From positions 6,158,001 through 6,222,000 of the forward strand of contig JAGUCH010000006.1 of NCBI GenBank assembly GCA_019096065.1: a DNA stretch of 64,000 bases, read 5' to 3'. Positions 49,601 to 56,900 of the stretch are shown here, piece by piece. Under the pieces are notes generated by a model. That model did no database searches, was not told the DNA's origin, and worked only from the letters and a program-made list of their open reading frames with translations. Position 1 is the stretch's first letter. Every line of letters starts with the position of its first letter. A program made the position numbers and the translations under genes. This DNA is from Paracyclopina nana (Eukaryota; Arthropoda; Copepoda; Cyclopoida; Cyclopettidae).

Positions 49601-49922
49601 ACTTCTTTTTGGTAAGGTGACAGTATGCTCTGCTTAATAATGACAAGCATGATGGAGTGTTGATTAATTTTGACTGGATTAACATTTTGAATGCATCCAA
49701 TTCGATTAATATTTGGGGAGCATTTTTTGGATGTGTTGTATTTTGCAGACGAGAAAAATTGCATCCACTTTAATCAACATTTGGGGAGCATTTTTTGAAT
49801 GTGTTTTACTTTGCAGATCAGACACTGAATCAAAACCAAGTGGCCTTGAAATCAAATCAGAACTAAGCCTTGATTCCTCTGATGGAGAGTCAGAAAGCGT
49901 AGTTGTAGAATCACATGCTTGA
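12380..49922 (+). CDS. Myo18: Class XVIII unconventional myosin (Myo18/Mhcl-like), whole gene
   Basis: Coding exons: 12380-12658, 12810-13511, 13567-13653, [26537-27685 alternative], 37833-37994, 38058-40109, 40266-40478, 45613-45741, 46416-46559, 46611-46700, 46991-47110, 47210-47449, 47504-47782, 47838-48401, 48467-48712, 48774-49297, 49358-49513 and 49817-49922. All junctions are GT-AG and all phases agree. The PDZ form without the alternative exon is about 2030 aa, and the form starting at 26537 is about 2057 aa, close to vertebrate MYO18A. Order: KE-rich start, PDZ, motor, IQ, long coiled coil, acidic/serine tail. Class XVIII myosins have a weak or inactive motor and act as actin-tethering scaffolds, for example in stress fibres, muscle and Golgi. 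The gene hosts a chitinase gene in one intron and a large ORF in another. Confidence 0.93.
15729..15747 (-). promoter_or_regulatory. CTCF-like motif downstream of the chitinase gene
   Basis: On the minus strand it reads CACCGCAAGGTGGCGCCAC, with the full CCGC-N-AGGTGGCGC core. It lies just past the chitinase polyadenylation signal. Confidence 0.5.
15866..15871 (-). other. Probable chitinase polyadenylation signal
   Basis: TTTATT here reads AATAAA on the coding strand, about 170 nt after the chitinase stop codon. Confidence 0.4.
16043..17926 (-). CDS. GH18 chitinase, single catalytic domain, nested antisense in the Myo18 intron
   Basis: Three exons: 17585-17926 (114 codons), 16715-17293 (193) and 16043-16468 (141 plus stop), all phase 0, giving 448 aa. 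I chose the ATG at 17924-17926 because it starts a signal peptide (MHFVLLSAAFLAVVSASG). An upstream in-frame ATG exists (17972-17974) but puts polar residues before it. All four arthropod GH18 motifs are present: VTIAIGGWNEGSKKYS, FDGLDLDWEYPG with the catalytic glutamate, FVHVMCYDYHGKWD and GVMTWSIDTDDFRG. The enzyme hydrolyses beta-1,4 bonds of chitin in cuticle or peritrophic matrix. There is no CBM14 chitin-binding domain. The C terminus is instead a hydrophobic segment (FNSLVASLVLAAFYSL) after a Ser/Thr patch, which suggests a GPI anchor or membrane tether. Intron 1 (17294-17584) contains four copies of a 27-bp motif. Confidence 0.92.
17315..17560. repeat. Interspersed 27-bp motif, four copies in chitinase intron 1
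   Basis: Copies begin near 17315, 17372, 17449 and 17532. The core is TCAGCTGATTTGACCAGTAT followed by GCCTTT, and spacing between copies is irregular (57-83 bp). The second copy is split by an insertion of about 20 bp. Confidence 0.6.
18275..18289. repeat. (CG)n microsatellite
   Basis: Alternating CG of about 15 bp in AT-rich surroundings. Two similar tracts occur at 24531-24543 and 57762-57777. Confidence 0.9.
20255..20271 (-). promoter_or_regulatory. CTCF-like motif upstream of the chitinase gene
   Basis: On the minus strand it reads CCGCTAGGTGGCGCGCC, one of the best matches to the CTCF core in the window. A weaker match (CATCAGGGGGCGCCAC) lies 47 bp to the left, at 20208-20223, in the opposite orientation. 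Confidence 0.5.
22410..23150. repeat. Degenerate inverted repeat with coding-like arms
   Basis: About 120 bp on the minus strand (22410-22540) resembles about 120 bp on the plus strand (22957-23080). Both contain stretches such as TTCAAGTCCAG(A/G)AAACTAAG and TTGGGCGAGG. The arms translate to related peptides (FKSRKLRLGKFG and FKSRKLSLGRFG; TKFVAK in both after a one-base shift in the left arm). I do not recognise the source protein. It looks like two decayed copies of one coding sequence in opposite orientation. Confidence 0.5.
26537..27685 (+). CDS. Myo18: Myo18 alternative first coding exon (PDZ-less isoform)
   Basis: This is 383 codons from ATG 26537 to the donor GAG AAG|GTAAAT, phase 0, so it joins the motor exon at 37833 in frame. 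An in-frame TAA at 26516-26518 and no pyrimidine tract before the ATG argue for a first exon rather than an internal one. The ATG context (AAG before it) is good. The peptide is basic, Ser/Arg-rich and disordered (SSDEAQPRRSQSSEYTRFST; FSPPASPTCRSASNK), then ends in an ordered block (KAWLRFKEDIEAAMQKKPNS, GYYKDLADMMTTKMEMLNDE) expected just before the motor domain. Drosophila and vertebrate myosin-18 genes also make PDZ-containing and PDZ-less forms. Confidence 0.82.
27686..37832. other. Myo18 intron between alternative first exon and motor
   Basis: About 10 kb of AT-rich DNA with no supported exon. It contains CACTGTGGG-type motifs at about 29611, 33382, 33878 and 36450, a perfect TGACGTCA palindrome at 35021-35028, a hairpin at about 35360-35398 and a weak candidate secreted ORF at 30145-30438. 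A 209-aa minus-strand ORF at 29826-30455 overlaps the latter and lacks protein-like features. Confidence 0.6.
30145..30438 (+). CDS. Weak candidate: small secreted protein ORF inside the Myo18 intron
   Basis: A 97-codon ORF with an internal ATG at 30175-30177 would begin MPRKFLSLLVFGTFCAKMAA, which resembles a signal peptide, followed by PLSPFPIDDDLAFKNVVRGF and an amphipathic-looking segment. It has one possible N-glycosylation site (NGTARSN). No splice partner, polyadenylation signal or known domain was found, so chance is a fair alternative. Confidence 0.2.
   Translation: MVGKVSFSVVMPRKFLSLLVFGTFCAKMAAPLSPFPIDDDLAFKNVVRGFESTISTLIRDAFGNDSGMFLWTNLMKPFGVITNGTARSNLHPTTLKK
37833..40478 (+). 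CDS. Myo18: Myo18 motor domain (exons 37833-37994, 38058-40109, 40266-40478)
   Basis: The block begins AKSEDQLENEQAFLEADRVW, runs into the SH3-like region (VWLVHRDGFAAAGLLKDN) and then the motor. The P-loop is GRSGSGKTT at 38379-38405. Switch I reads NVNATRVAS, where conventional myosins have NxNSSRFGK. Switch II is replaced by VDTAGFQNPA near 39212-39240. The SH-helix region is KIHFVHCFLPQ. These replacements are class-typical for myosin-18 and predict little ATPase activity. The 63-bp intron at 37995-38057 is a multiple of three and has no stop, so an unspliced reading would add 21 residues; comparison of GEIFD|VEEDDVELAN with the family shows that it is removed. Confidence 0.92.
41033..41216. 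repeat. Direct repeat 135 bp apart, upstream of the intronic ORF
   Basis: About 47 bp around 41034-41083 and 41169-41215 match with a few differences. Both contain CATTTTTCGGTGA, then GGAAAAGT(C/T)TGTTGGACAC and GTGTAC. A CpG-dense stretch (41219-41270) follows immediately, then the ATG at 41345. Confidence 0.7.
41345..43144 (+). CDS. Large intronic ORF (599 codons; probably 592 codons plus a donor), nested gene or alternative Myo18 first exon
   Basis: An uninterrupted ORF starts at ATG ATG (41345) and is far too long to be chance. It is rich in Ser, Lys and Glu and looks disordered and nuclear: PPRPPPPLSYASTLPPLPKK, DDRRPKKARRSASTSSDDSS, VRKKAKEEEEEEENVD. A more structured block follows (SLIKFYEEETQEGHKRKAEI; KIHNWLNSPIIAPDKDLSVT). 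The frame runs SLSKK|VGGYELD-stop. AAAAAG|GTAGGA at 43120/43121 is a fair 5' splice site in phase 0, and no AATAAA was seen soon after the stop. The next plus-strand acceptor that I can support is the Myo18 neck exon at 45613, also phase 0. It could therefore start a motor-less Myo18 isoform of about 1457 aa, or be an independent nested gene. I recognise no family. Confidence 0.7.
   Translation: MMLASSNGVTFLAASSSQKSMKRSQRADSPGYFTLSDSDGASNPDRDSSLEEDNGCSPPRSLVYKMCYNQRSRSEPPISANHHHNYVRVVKPNIASNEALVDQNAPPRPPPPLSYASTLPPLPKKVGSVMKKNKSKIVTNSSSSSRPILQRVQPLQIQSPSMISMVLNPTKTTQKTRSTLSNAEEGAMPKQQPLLSSKANQRPLSSNEPVTFVKAFQKANASLMAEDIPKARSANLKKKTSEQGQSGLNSQPGYLRPTKNAVFRQNSDSNVRKVASSSDDRRPKKARRSASTSSDDSSIMGQKKLDVNKKVSENCKGSSLGAKKAMNETKKGQQRSSPKSVRKKAKEEEEEEENVDLFKNPIHSLIKFYEEETQEGHKRKAEIDKKQPVVLEDLNAAEKNSRLSSSSCVTNLSQISQLSADKIHNWLNSPIIAPDKDLSVTEISILDQYVTDMISFSSGKKSSEAITVIEDVQTPSEEELSRGVFTEVSFAGNVKQKVAKREKIEVKKSQDMKNGPIPSPRVKKKARKEQMLLEHKEKGHQALSLVMKQIKLVDDVDDDGLQCLNDLCTQSQFVEQEMQKEQQSHDQSLSKKVGGYELD
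43145..45612. other. Myo18 intron after the nested ORF
   Basis: AT-rich, no supported exon. It contains CACACTGGGA at 43147-43156 and a CpG-rich patch at about 45125-45180 with the palindrome CCACGTACGTGG. Confidence 0.6.
45613..49297 (+). CDS. Myo18: Myo18 neck (IQ) and coiled-coil tail
   Basis: Exon 45613-45741 encodes VFLRAGVLSHLDEEREDKLR and an IQ motif (VVRLQAACRGHLARRQVQKL). Exon 46416-46559 gives TQDIAIRCIQKNVRKFMGVR followed by GWPWWRLLIKITPMLNVHR, the conserved post-IQ block of the class. From 46611 to 49297 the protein is nearly continuous heptad coiled coil, with family landmarks such as YTKKRLQQQHEDDLEQL, DLEARLKDQEEELDDLAGQV and LKKDLKRTKALLKDAQLM. Introns here are 51-99 bp apart from two longer ones. 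The tail mediates dimerisation and scaffolding. Confidence 0.93.
46832..46850 (+). promoter_or_regulatory. CTCF-like motif in a Myo18 intron
   Basis: CCGCAAGATGGCGCTGCCG, in the 290-bp intron between exons 46611-46700 and 46991-47110. Confidence 0.4.
49358..49922 (+). CDS. Myo18: Myo18 last two coding exons with duplicated 3' splice site
   Basis: Exon 49358-49513 (SDGDSDTSGEGMSSFLEHHR...) ends GAATT|GTAAGC. Two acceptors 68 bp apart can complete it: AG at 49748 gives the short end LREKLHPL-stop, and AG at 49816 gives LSDTESKPSGLEIKSELSLD... ending VVVESHA-stop at 49922. Keeping the intron would stop at once (TTG TAA). The downstream acceptor preserves an acidic Ser-rich tail and is probably the main one. 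Confidence 0.8.
49693..49828. repeat. 68-bp tandem duplication covering a 3' splice site
   Basis: The segments starting at 49693 and 49761 match over about 60 bp (GCATCCA..., TTTGGGGAGCATTTTTTG, GTGTTTTACTTTGCAG-like). Each copy ends in TTTGCAG, so the pyrimidine tract and AG of the last intron are duplicated. Confidence 0.85.
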
Positions 49923-50966
49923 GCAGCAAAAAATTGTATTTCCCCGTCTGTGATGAAGAAATGAAAAAGAAGAAGACGAACAAAAGTGCCCGTATTGACC
50001 CAAATAGGCTCGTGATTCTGAGATTGAGTGAAAATTCCTTTTTTACACTTGGAGCCAGTCAAGTAGCATCACTAACTATAACCCACACCCCATGTTGAAA
50101 CAAAAAATCCCCACCAGATTTTTTGAGTTTGTTTGTTCTTCTCGATTAGGGGCTGATTTTGAGGGCACACGAAAAATAGTCGTATAATACTAATGATAAT
50201 GCAAGTACCATAAACTGAATTGAGTCGATTTTGCTCTTTTCTTTCTGGTATAAGAAGCTACATACTACACACTGCATATAAATGGAAAAATTTGACTAGA
50301 ATGTAAAAGAAAAATAAACGTGATTATTTTAATAGGGAAACTATACCTCTACTACATGCAAGGAAAGGCCATTAAAGATATCCTCGGTTCACTCTCAAGA
50401 AACTCCTTTATTTCGGTATTATTTTTTTTTGTCACATATGAATGTGTGTGTGTATAATTTCGGCCTAATGAATGATTTATATCTTAATTCATAGCTTAAA
50501 ATGATGGTGAGAATATTGAGAATTGCAGGCATTTTTCGAGATCAATGATAAAAGCGTTATTTTACCAGTGGGGGACGAACCTAATAATATATGTTTATGA
50601 ATAAGAATGATTTTATCACTGGGTGTAGCATAGTTTTGAGTAGATCATGGGCGGGATATTTAGCTAGAAGCTTTCTATAATAGTAATACGCAATAATTAC
50701 CTCGCTATATACTTTTATAGCTGGCAACATCTGCCATTTTATAGCCAATTTCAAGGGTGGAAAAGGCCATTTGTCTTCGTGTATTGGTTTCTTAATGTGG
50801 TGCAAGGCAACTTAAATAGCTGGAATTTTTTGTAAAGCTTGTCTCGTATATACCTTTTTGTATTGTAGATGATAATTTGCCGTAAAGTAGCTGAGTATTG
50901 TTAAGGGGAGGGGCCAATACAGAAATTGTTTTTATCAGAGTGAATAGCTAACTTATGGTATATATC
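49923..50966. other. Convergent 3' region of Myo18 and the MDM1-like gene
   Basis: It holds the Myo18 3' UTR with AATAAA at 50313-50318 and, on the other strand, AATAAA (TTTATT at 50407-50412) as a possible end of the MDM1-like transcript. The two transcripts would then end about 100 bp apart without overlap. No coding region. Confidence 0.55.
50313..50318 (+). other. Polyadenylation signal of Myo18
   Basis: AATAAA on the coding strand, about 390 nt after the stop codon, followed by a T-rich stretch. Confidence 0.5.
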
Positions 50967-53900
50967 TCAAGGCTCGTTATTGGCCTCAGAGGCCATGGCC
51001 TTTTTGCTGCCCCAGAACTTGTCAAACTTTTCTCTAGCACCTTCAAGGACCTCGGAGGCTGGAGGTCGATGACTCATGGCCTCACTCGAGGTCGAGGCGT
51101 CATACATGGCCGTGGTCATGGGGTCCTCGAGCACCCTGTAATTGGCCTTGGCCGTCTCGTAGGGGTCCTCGAGGACGCGGTAGGATGGTTTTTTCGGCGT
51201 CGTGGTGGCCTCTTTGGCGGCCTCGAATTCGAATGAGGGCTCCTCGATGCACTTGAAGGCCTTTGAGCCGTTCACGTGGCCTCCGTTCCTGTCCGAGGTC
51301 GGCATGCCGTCATCTGAAAAAATTAAGGTTGAGGCCGCCGGTAAATGATGCAATCCTGTTGAAAGAAGTACCTTTCACATTTTCTTCTTCTGGAATGCTC
51401 GGATTGGGGTGGGCCTCAGTGGGCCTATTGGTGGTTTCGCCCAACTGGTTTGAGGACGAGAAAGCCGGCCTCATAAGGGTGGAATCTTTGATGAGGCCGG
51501 GCTGCAGATCTCTCGCTTCCTTGGCCAAAGAAGAAATTCTTTGGTGGCTTCCGTGCAACGGAGCTGGCACTCCTCGTCCTAGATTGATGGCAGTTCCGGA
51601 AACGCTGTCGAACAGGCTCGAATGATCGCTCATTGGGCTGTGTCGTGACGATTCTGCAGTCGAAGAAATAATATGAGTTGAAAATATGTTGTTGAAATGC
51701 ATGCTTAATACTATTTGGCCGATTTTTTAAGCTATAGCTATAAAGGTTGGATGCTCATAAATATTACATTTGGATTCCATTTTTGGATGTCAAGCAATTT
51801 TAGCATGAACGCTTTCTACGCAATAACTTAAATATATCACAATCGCAGAAGAAAAAGCCTATAGTTAAGCTAGGTTCTGCCTCGCTTCATGAGCTTTTTT
51901 GCCCTTCAACTGACCTCCATCTTTGATGCTTTGAGTGACGGAGAAGGTCTTGCCCGTGTCCAGCGGCACCGTCCAATTGATCGGGTCTGGCGACCTCACC
52001 ACAGCCTCGGGGCTTTTCACTCGGGTCGGCTCGGGAGGGCTTTTCACCACGGGCTCACGGAAATAGTCGATATTGTTCTCAAAGGCTGATGGTGGCCTCG
52101 AGGACGCGACCGAGGTCGCCCCAGCAACGCCCCCTTTAGTGGAGGACGACCTCGAAAACGGCCTCCGCGAGAAATCAGGCATGCCCGACGAGGCCGCTGA
52201 CCTCACTGAGCCCGCACAGCTGTTGTCATCTGCAAATATTGTATTGGGATATTGGCCAGAATTCACAGTATTTTGCGGCTAAAAATTTGTTTGAGGGAGT
52301 AAAAACAGGAAGGAGATTATTCCCATGTATTGATTTTAGGTTACAATTCGGACATGCACAGTGGGCCAAAAGGGGATATGGTAGTGTTAATGCAGCCCAC
52401 TGTGGTATATGGCAATTTCGCGAGCTTTTTCTACTACAATAATGTATACACGAGTTCATTCAAAAAACCTTTTTCTTCTACCATATGGGACGCAAAAATA
52501 GTAGTAGTTGCATATTTTATATACCATGCCGACATTCCCATGTAACCCTTTGGTTGTTGTTGGTATCGATACTGTAACTCTGGTATATAACACGGTCACG
52601 TGACTGCAGGTGATGTAATGTATTTCGACAAAATACAGGCAATGAATAAATGGCATACAATATTTTTTAGTACAAAAAAGCAACACACAACAAGTAGTGT
52701 CCATTTTTCACATGATGTGGTGCTGTACTGTTAATTACGTGCAACAAATTATTGATTAATTTAATGCTGGTTTCAGCTGAAAATGGTACAACGGCTGAAA
52801 CCCGGTGAGGTGATGTATTTCACGGAATTTAAAAAATGAAAAAAAAAACTGTGTCTGTATTCAATGCTGTCTCGTGTTGTACTTACTAAGAGGAGCCATC
52901 TGATTATTCGTTTTACTTTGATTGTGGCTGGGAAAATCTCGACTGTCGCATTTCAAGGCCTCAATGCGGGTCGATTTGGCCTTCCTGGCGGCCTCAGAGT
53001 CGTTGGAGGTCGACCTCGGCTTAGCCTGTTGTTGCTGTGGTTGTTGTGGCGTAGTACTAGTAGTAGTGTTTAATGTGGCTAAAGTTCAGAGATAGAAAAC
53101 AATGATGTCTTTACTTCCAGAATTTCAGCTTTTAGGGTCCTAGTTTAAAGCAGAGACTTATATTTTAAGAGAAGTGCATTAGTGATGACGTCATAGGGTG
53201 CGTTATGTACGTAGTGGTCACGCTCCAAAAGAGACAATAATAAACCCTCGGCGCTGGCTGACTACATCTGGGCTAGGGCAGACTTTTGATTCGTCATATC
53301 TCCAAAAGTATTCATTTGAGCCCAAATGGTGCTTTTATTCTCAATTCTAATTAGATCAAAATATATTGTTTCTATTACAAGTATTTTTGAAGTTCTTATT
53401 GAAAATTTCAATATTAGTAAAAAGCTTAATAAAAATTCACGGCTGATTCATAGTTACCAGAAATTGAAAACAAAGGTTAAAGTCTTTTTGGCATTTTTGG
53501 GTATTAATTGCGCTATAGATAGCGCTAGACAGTAGAACGATTTAGTGCGTGACCACTACCTGCAATGTTTACATTTCATCAGCACTTCTCTTAAAATATA
53601 AGTCTCTGGTTTAAAGTAGTACGTAAATATAACAGCTGCTGCTGAGACGATTTCCGTTACGTATGGAAATCAGCCACTAGCAATTTAAATAGCTTTAATG
53701 GACGATATGACAAAATATAGTAACAACAGTCTAATATGTATTTTTAAAGGTAATGTAGTATTCAGCAGAGCGTGGATGTATTCAAATACTGTAGTAACTA
53801 AAGGAGTAAATCTAAGCTCTCTTTTTCCAGTAAGATACGTATAAAAGTCTCGCAGCTAATGTAGATCTAAAGCATTTGAGACAACTTCAATAAAAAACGT

Positions 53901-56900
53901 GACAAAAGACAAGAAATACAGTACGAAAAATGGGTGACAATAAACAAGGAATGGAAGCTCTAAAGATGTAATATACCAAAAGTGTCTCGTATCCTTTCAG
54001 AACTTTGTGCTTTAATCTTGAGAACTGTATGAAAAAGCATAAGATTTAGATGCCTCCAGCGTGAACAAGTGCATGTGTACTAGTAGTTAACAATCTAGCT
54101 AGTAGCCCTTTCATTTTGTATCAGTACTGTATTATCATTATGATAGACCATTCAGAAGCAGATAACAGCCTCGAGTAATTCGAGGTCACTCTCACACTCT
54201 CTTTCACATACTAAATCATTATTTATCCACATCACACTTTTTTATGTAGTTAATACATTACAACACACAGCCGCTAGCGGGCAGTAGCAAAAAGGAAATA
54301 CTCAGCATGTATTCTGTATTCAGCCGCTACAGCCAAGTGTGTGTGTGTATTTCCCAAAAGTTACAATAAACATAATATTAAATGGGGCAGCAACACTCTC
54401 ACACCGCACACTGGTCACAGATGGTCACGACACGACGTCAGGGAACATTTATGGCGCATAAATTGCCTAATAATAAGTGTACGTATTCGCGTGTCTCATA
54501 CTCACTCGGTCGTTGTCGTTTTGGAGGCTGCTGCGGAGGCTGCTGTTGAGCCTGAGCCTGGATTGGAGGCTGTTTAGCCTCGCCATGACATGGAGCTGGA
54601 CTCGGAGCCACCGAGGACGAGGCCGTCGAGGCTGATGGAGGTCGCGAGGCCACTCGTTTCGTGGGTGATTTAGCACGCGCTCCTACACAGAAAATGCCTT
54701 AGCTGTATTTCATGATATTACAGTGACGTGGCCTTTTTTGCCTTACCTGCAATTGGTGGCCTCCTTGAGGCGGCTGAGTCGACCACATCCGACCTCCGGT
54801 TGTGCAGAGCTCCAGTATCACTGATTGGATGAGCGGACTCGGAACGACTCGACTTGGATGAGGCCCTGTTCGGGGGCGGGGCCGTTCGGGGCCTCGGTTG
54901 GCGGCCCAACGAGGCCGACTTTGAAGGCGAAATGCGATCACTAGTTGAGCCAAGTTTAGCAGAAGTGGCCTCGGTTGGCCTGCAAAATTGTAAAGTTTAT
55001 CCTGAGGATGCATGCCATGAATTTTGATTAAAAGGCTCAGTCTCTAACCGAGAATTGCCGAAATAGAACTTTTTCTGGCTGTGGTTTTTTGTTGCATTTG
55101 TCAATGCATAGAAAAATCCCCAGCTTGACACTAAGCCTTGGATGTTTCACGCACCTTGGACTGTTGATGGCTAGTGATAACGCGGACAATGACTCCCTTC
55201 TGGCTGCGGCCTCGTGAAGCTCAATCTGCTTGTGGTAGAGGTCGGTCATGTGAGGCGGAACGAGGTCAGTTCCCCAGCCTCGGCACTGCAAACAAGATAC
55301 ATAAATTAGTCCACCAGCCGAGCCATGATAAAATGCTTTTTATCAAAAGTCATTTCACTGAAATCGATTGCCATTTCGCTGAAAATTATATTGATTTTGC
55401 TGAACATCAAGTCGATCTCAGAGACAATGAAAGTCAGAGTGAAGGTCACTCTATACGCGTTCATCATGCAAAAGTCAATTTACCAGACATGCACAAAAAA
55501 AAGAAAGCCAATTAATTGATAACGAATGTAATTTCATTGATATAAGTGTTGTATAACATACCTTGTAGTCATTGGCTTGTTTGCGCAGCTCGACAACTTC
55601 ACGATACCAAGGCTCGCCCTGAAGGCTGGTGGCCTTTTGCTGCAAGGCCAGCACTTGCTGCTCCTCTTTCTGTTGCTGCCTTGTGAACTGTTTTGACATT
55701 GATGGGGCCTTACCAGTCGTGGCAGTGGGCGGGGAGATTTGCCCATTATTGGGCACGAATCGGCCTTCACCCAGATACTCGTACTGGGAGAAAGGCCTGA
55801 ACCTTTGCTTGTATTCCGATCTGTACTCCCGCCTGCTGCGGAAAGCATATCCAAATTAAAGCTAAATGACAGTAACAGCAGCCTTGCTTCGGCCTTCATA
55901 CCTTCTGCTGGTGATGTCTTGGCTCGCACTCATGCTTTTAGTGCCTACATCTTCAGATTGGCCTTCACCTTCATTTCCAACTGTATCTGAAATACGAAAT
56001 ACATTTACATGTATTTTCCTCCTTATCAGGCAGACATGGGGAAAGCCACTGTGGCTTTCTAAATGCTTCGAGGTGGCAATTTTGAGCAAGACCACTTAAT
56101 TTTTGCCGCTGCTGTTTCTCAAGTTTTTGCTCGGTGCATTTTTTCCCGCTCCCTTCCACACAGTGCACCAAAGGAGAAAGAGAGCTAGCCGTTGCATTGC
56201 CAAGAGAAGACATGAGAAGTCGTAAAAAATATGGGACCAACTTGTGCTTTCACAAGATCGAGGAAAAGAGTGGATATTTTTTTCACCTACCTTTTGCCGA
56301 ATCAATTTGGCCCATTGAGACAGATTCCTTCATTTGTGGCTGACGGCTGCTGCTGCTGCTGCGATTTTCAGTGCCGCTGAAAATAAAAGACATTTGAGCT
56401 CGGGCCCATTTTCGACCCATGTCGCCTCGTTCGCACAATGAGGCGCATCATTAACCAGCCATAAACAATAGAGATAATGTAATCTTTTGTGATGGAGCTC
56501 AGGCCGGCCAAGCGCAAAGGACGTTTTTGAGGGCCAGATAAAGAAGTTTTCAGATTGGCAGGGGGGAAAATGAAGTCAGTGGAAGAGAAAAACTTTTTTG
56601 CCAACCCACAACTTTCGTACGCTGCCCATTTCCCAGCGTGGATATCATCGCAGCGGTAAAATCTCATTCCAGTTTCTTTTCTTCATTTGGCCTCGTATTA
56701 ATGCTATACAAGTGCAAAGTCTTGGCCTCTGCTTTAGGCCCTCGCCAGCCTCCTCGAGGCCATTTTTGGCCATAAATCTTCTCTCTCTCTCTCGGAAAAT
56801 GGAGCTCTTCTTTGGACGATACTGACATCCACGAGAAGTGCTTATTTTTTGCGCTGCTTCCCCTTCCCTTTTAAAGCGCGTAGGGTATCTTTTTCGCGAT

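Noticed and set aside
53326-53535. 69-codon ORF inside the hAT-like element as a transposase remnant
   Set aside because: The peptide shows no hAT transposase features and is rich in Asn, Ile, Lys and Ser from AT-rich DNA.
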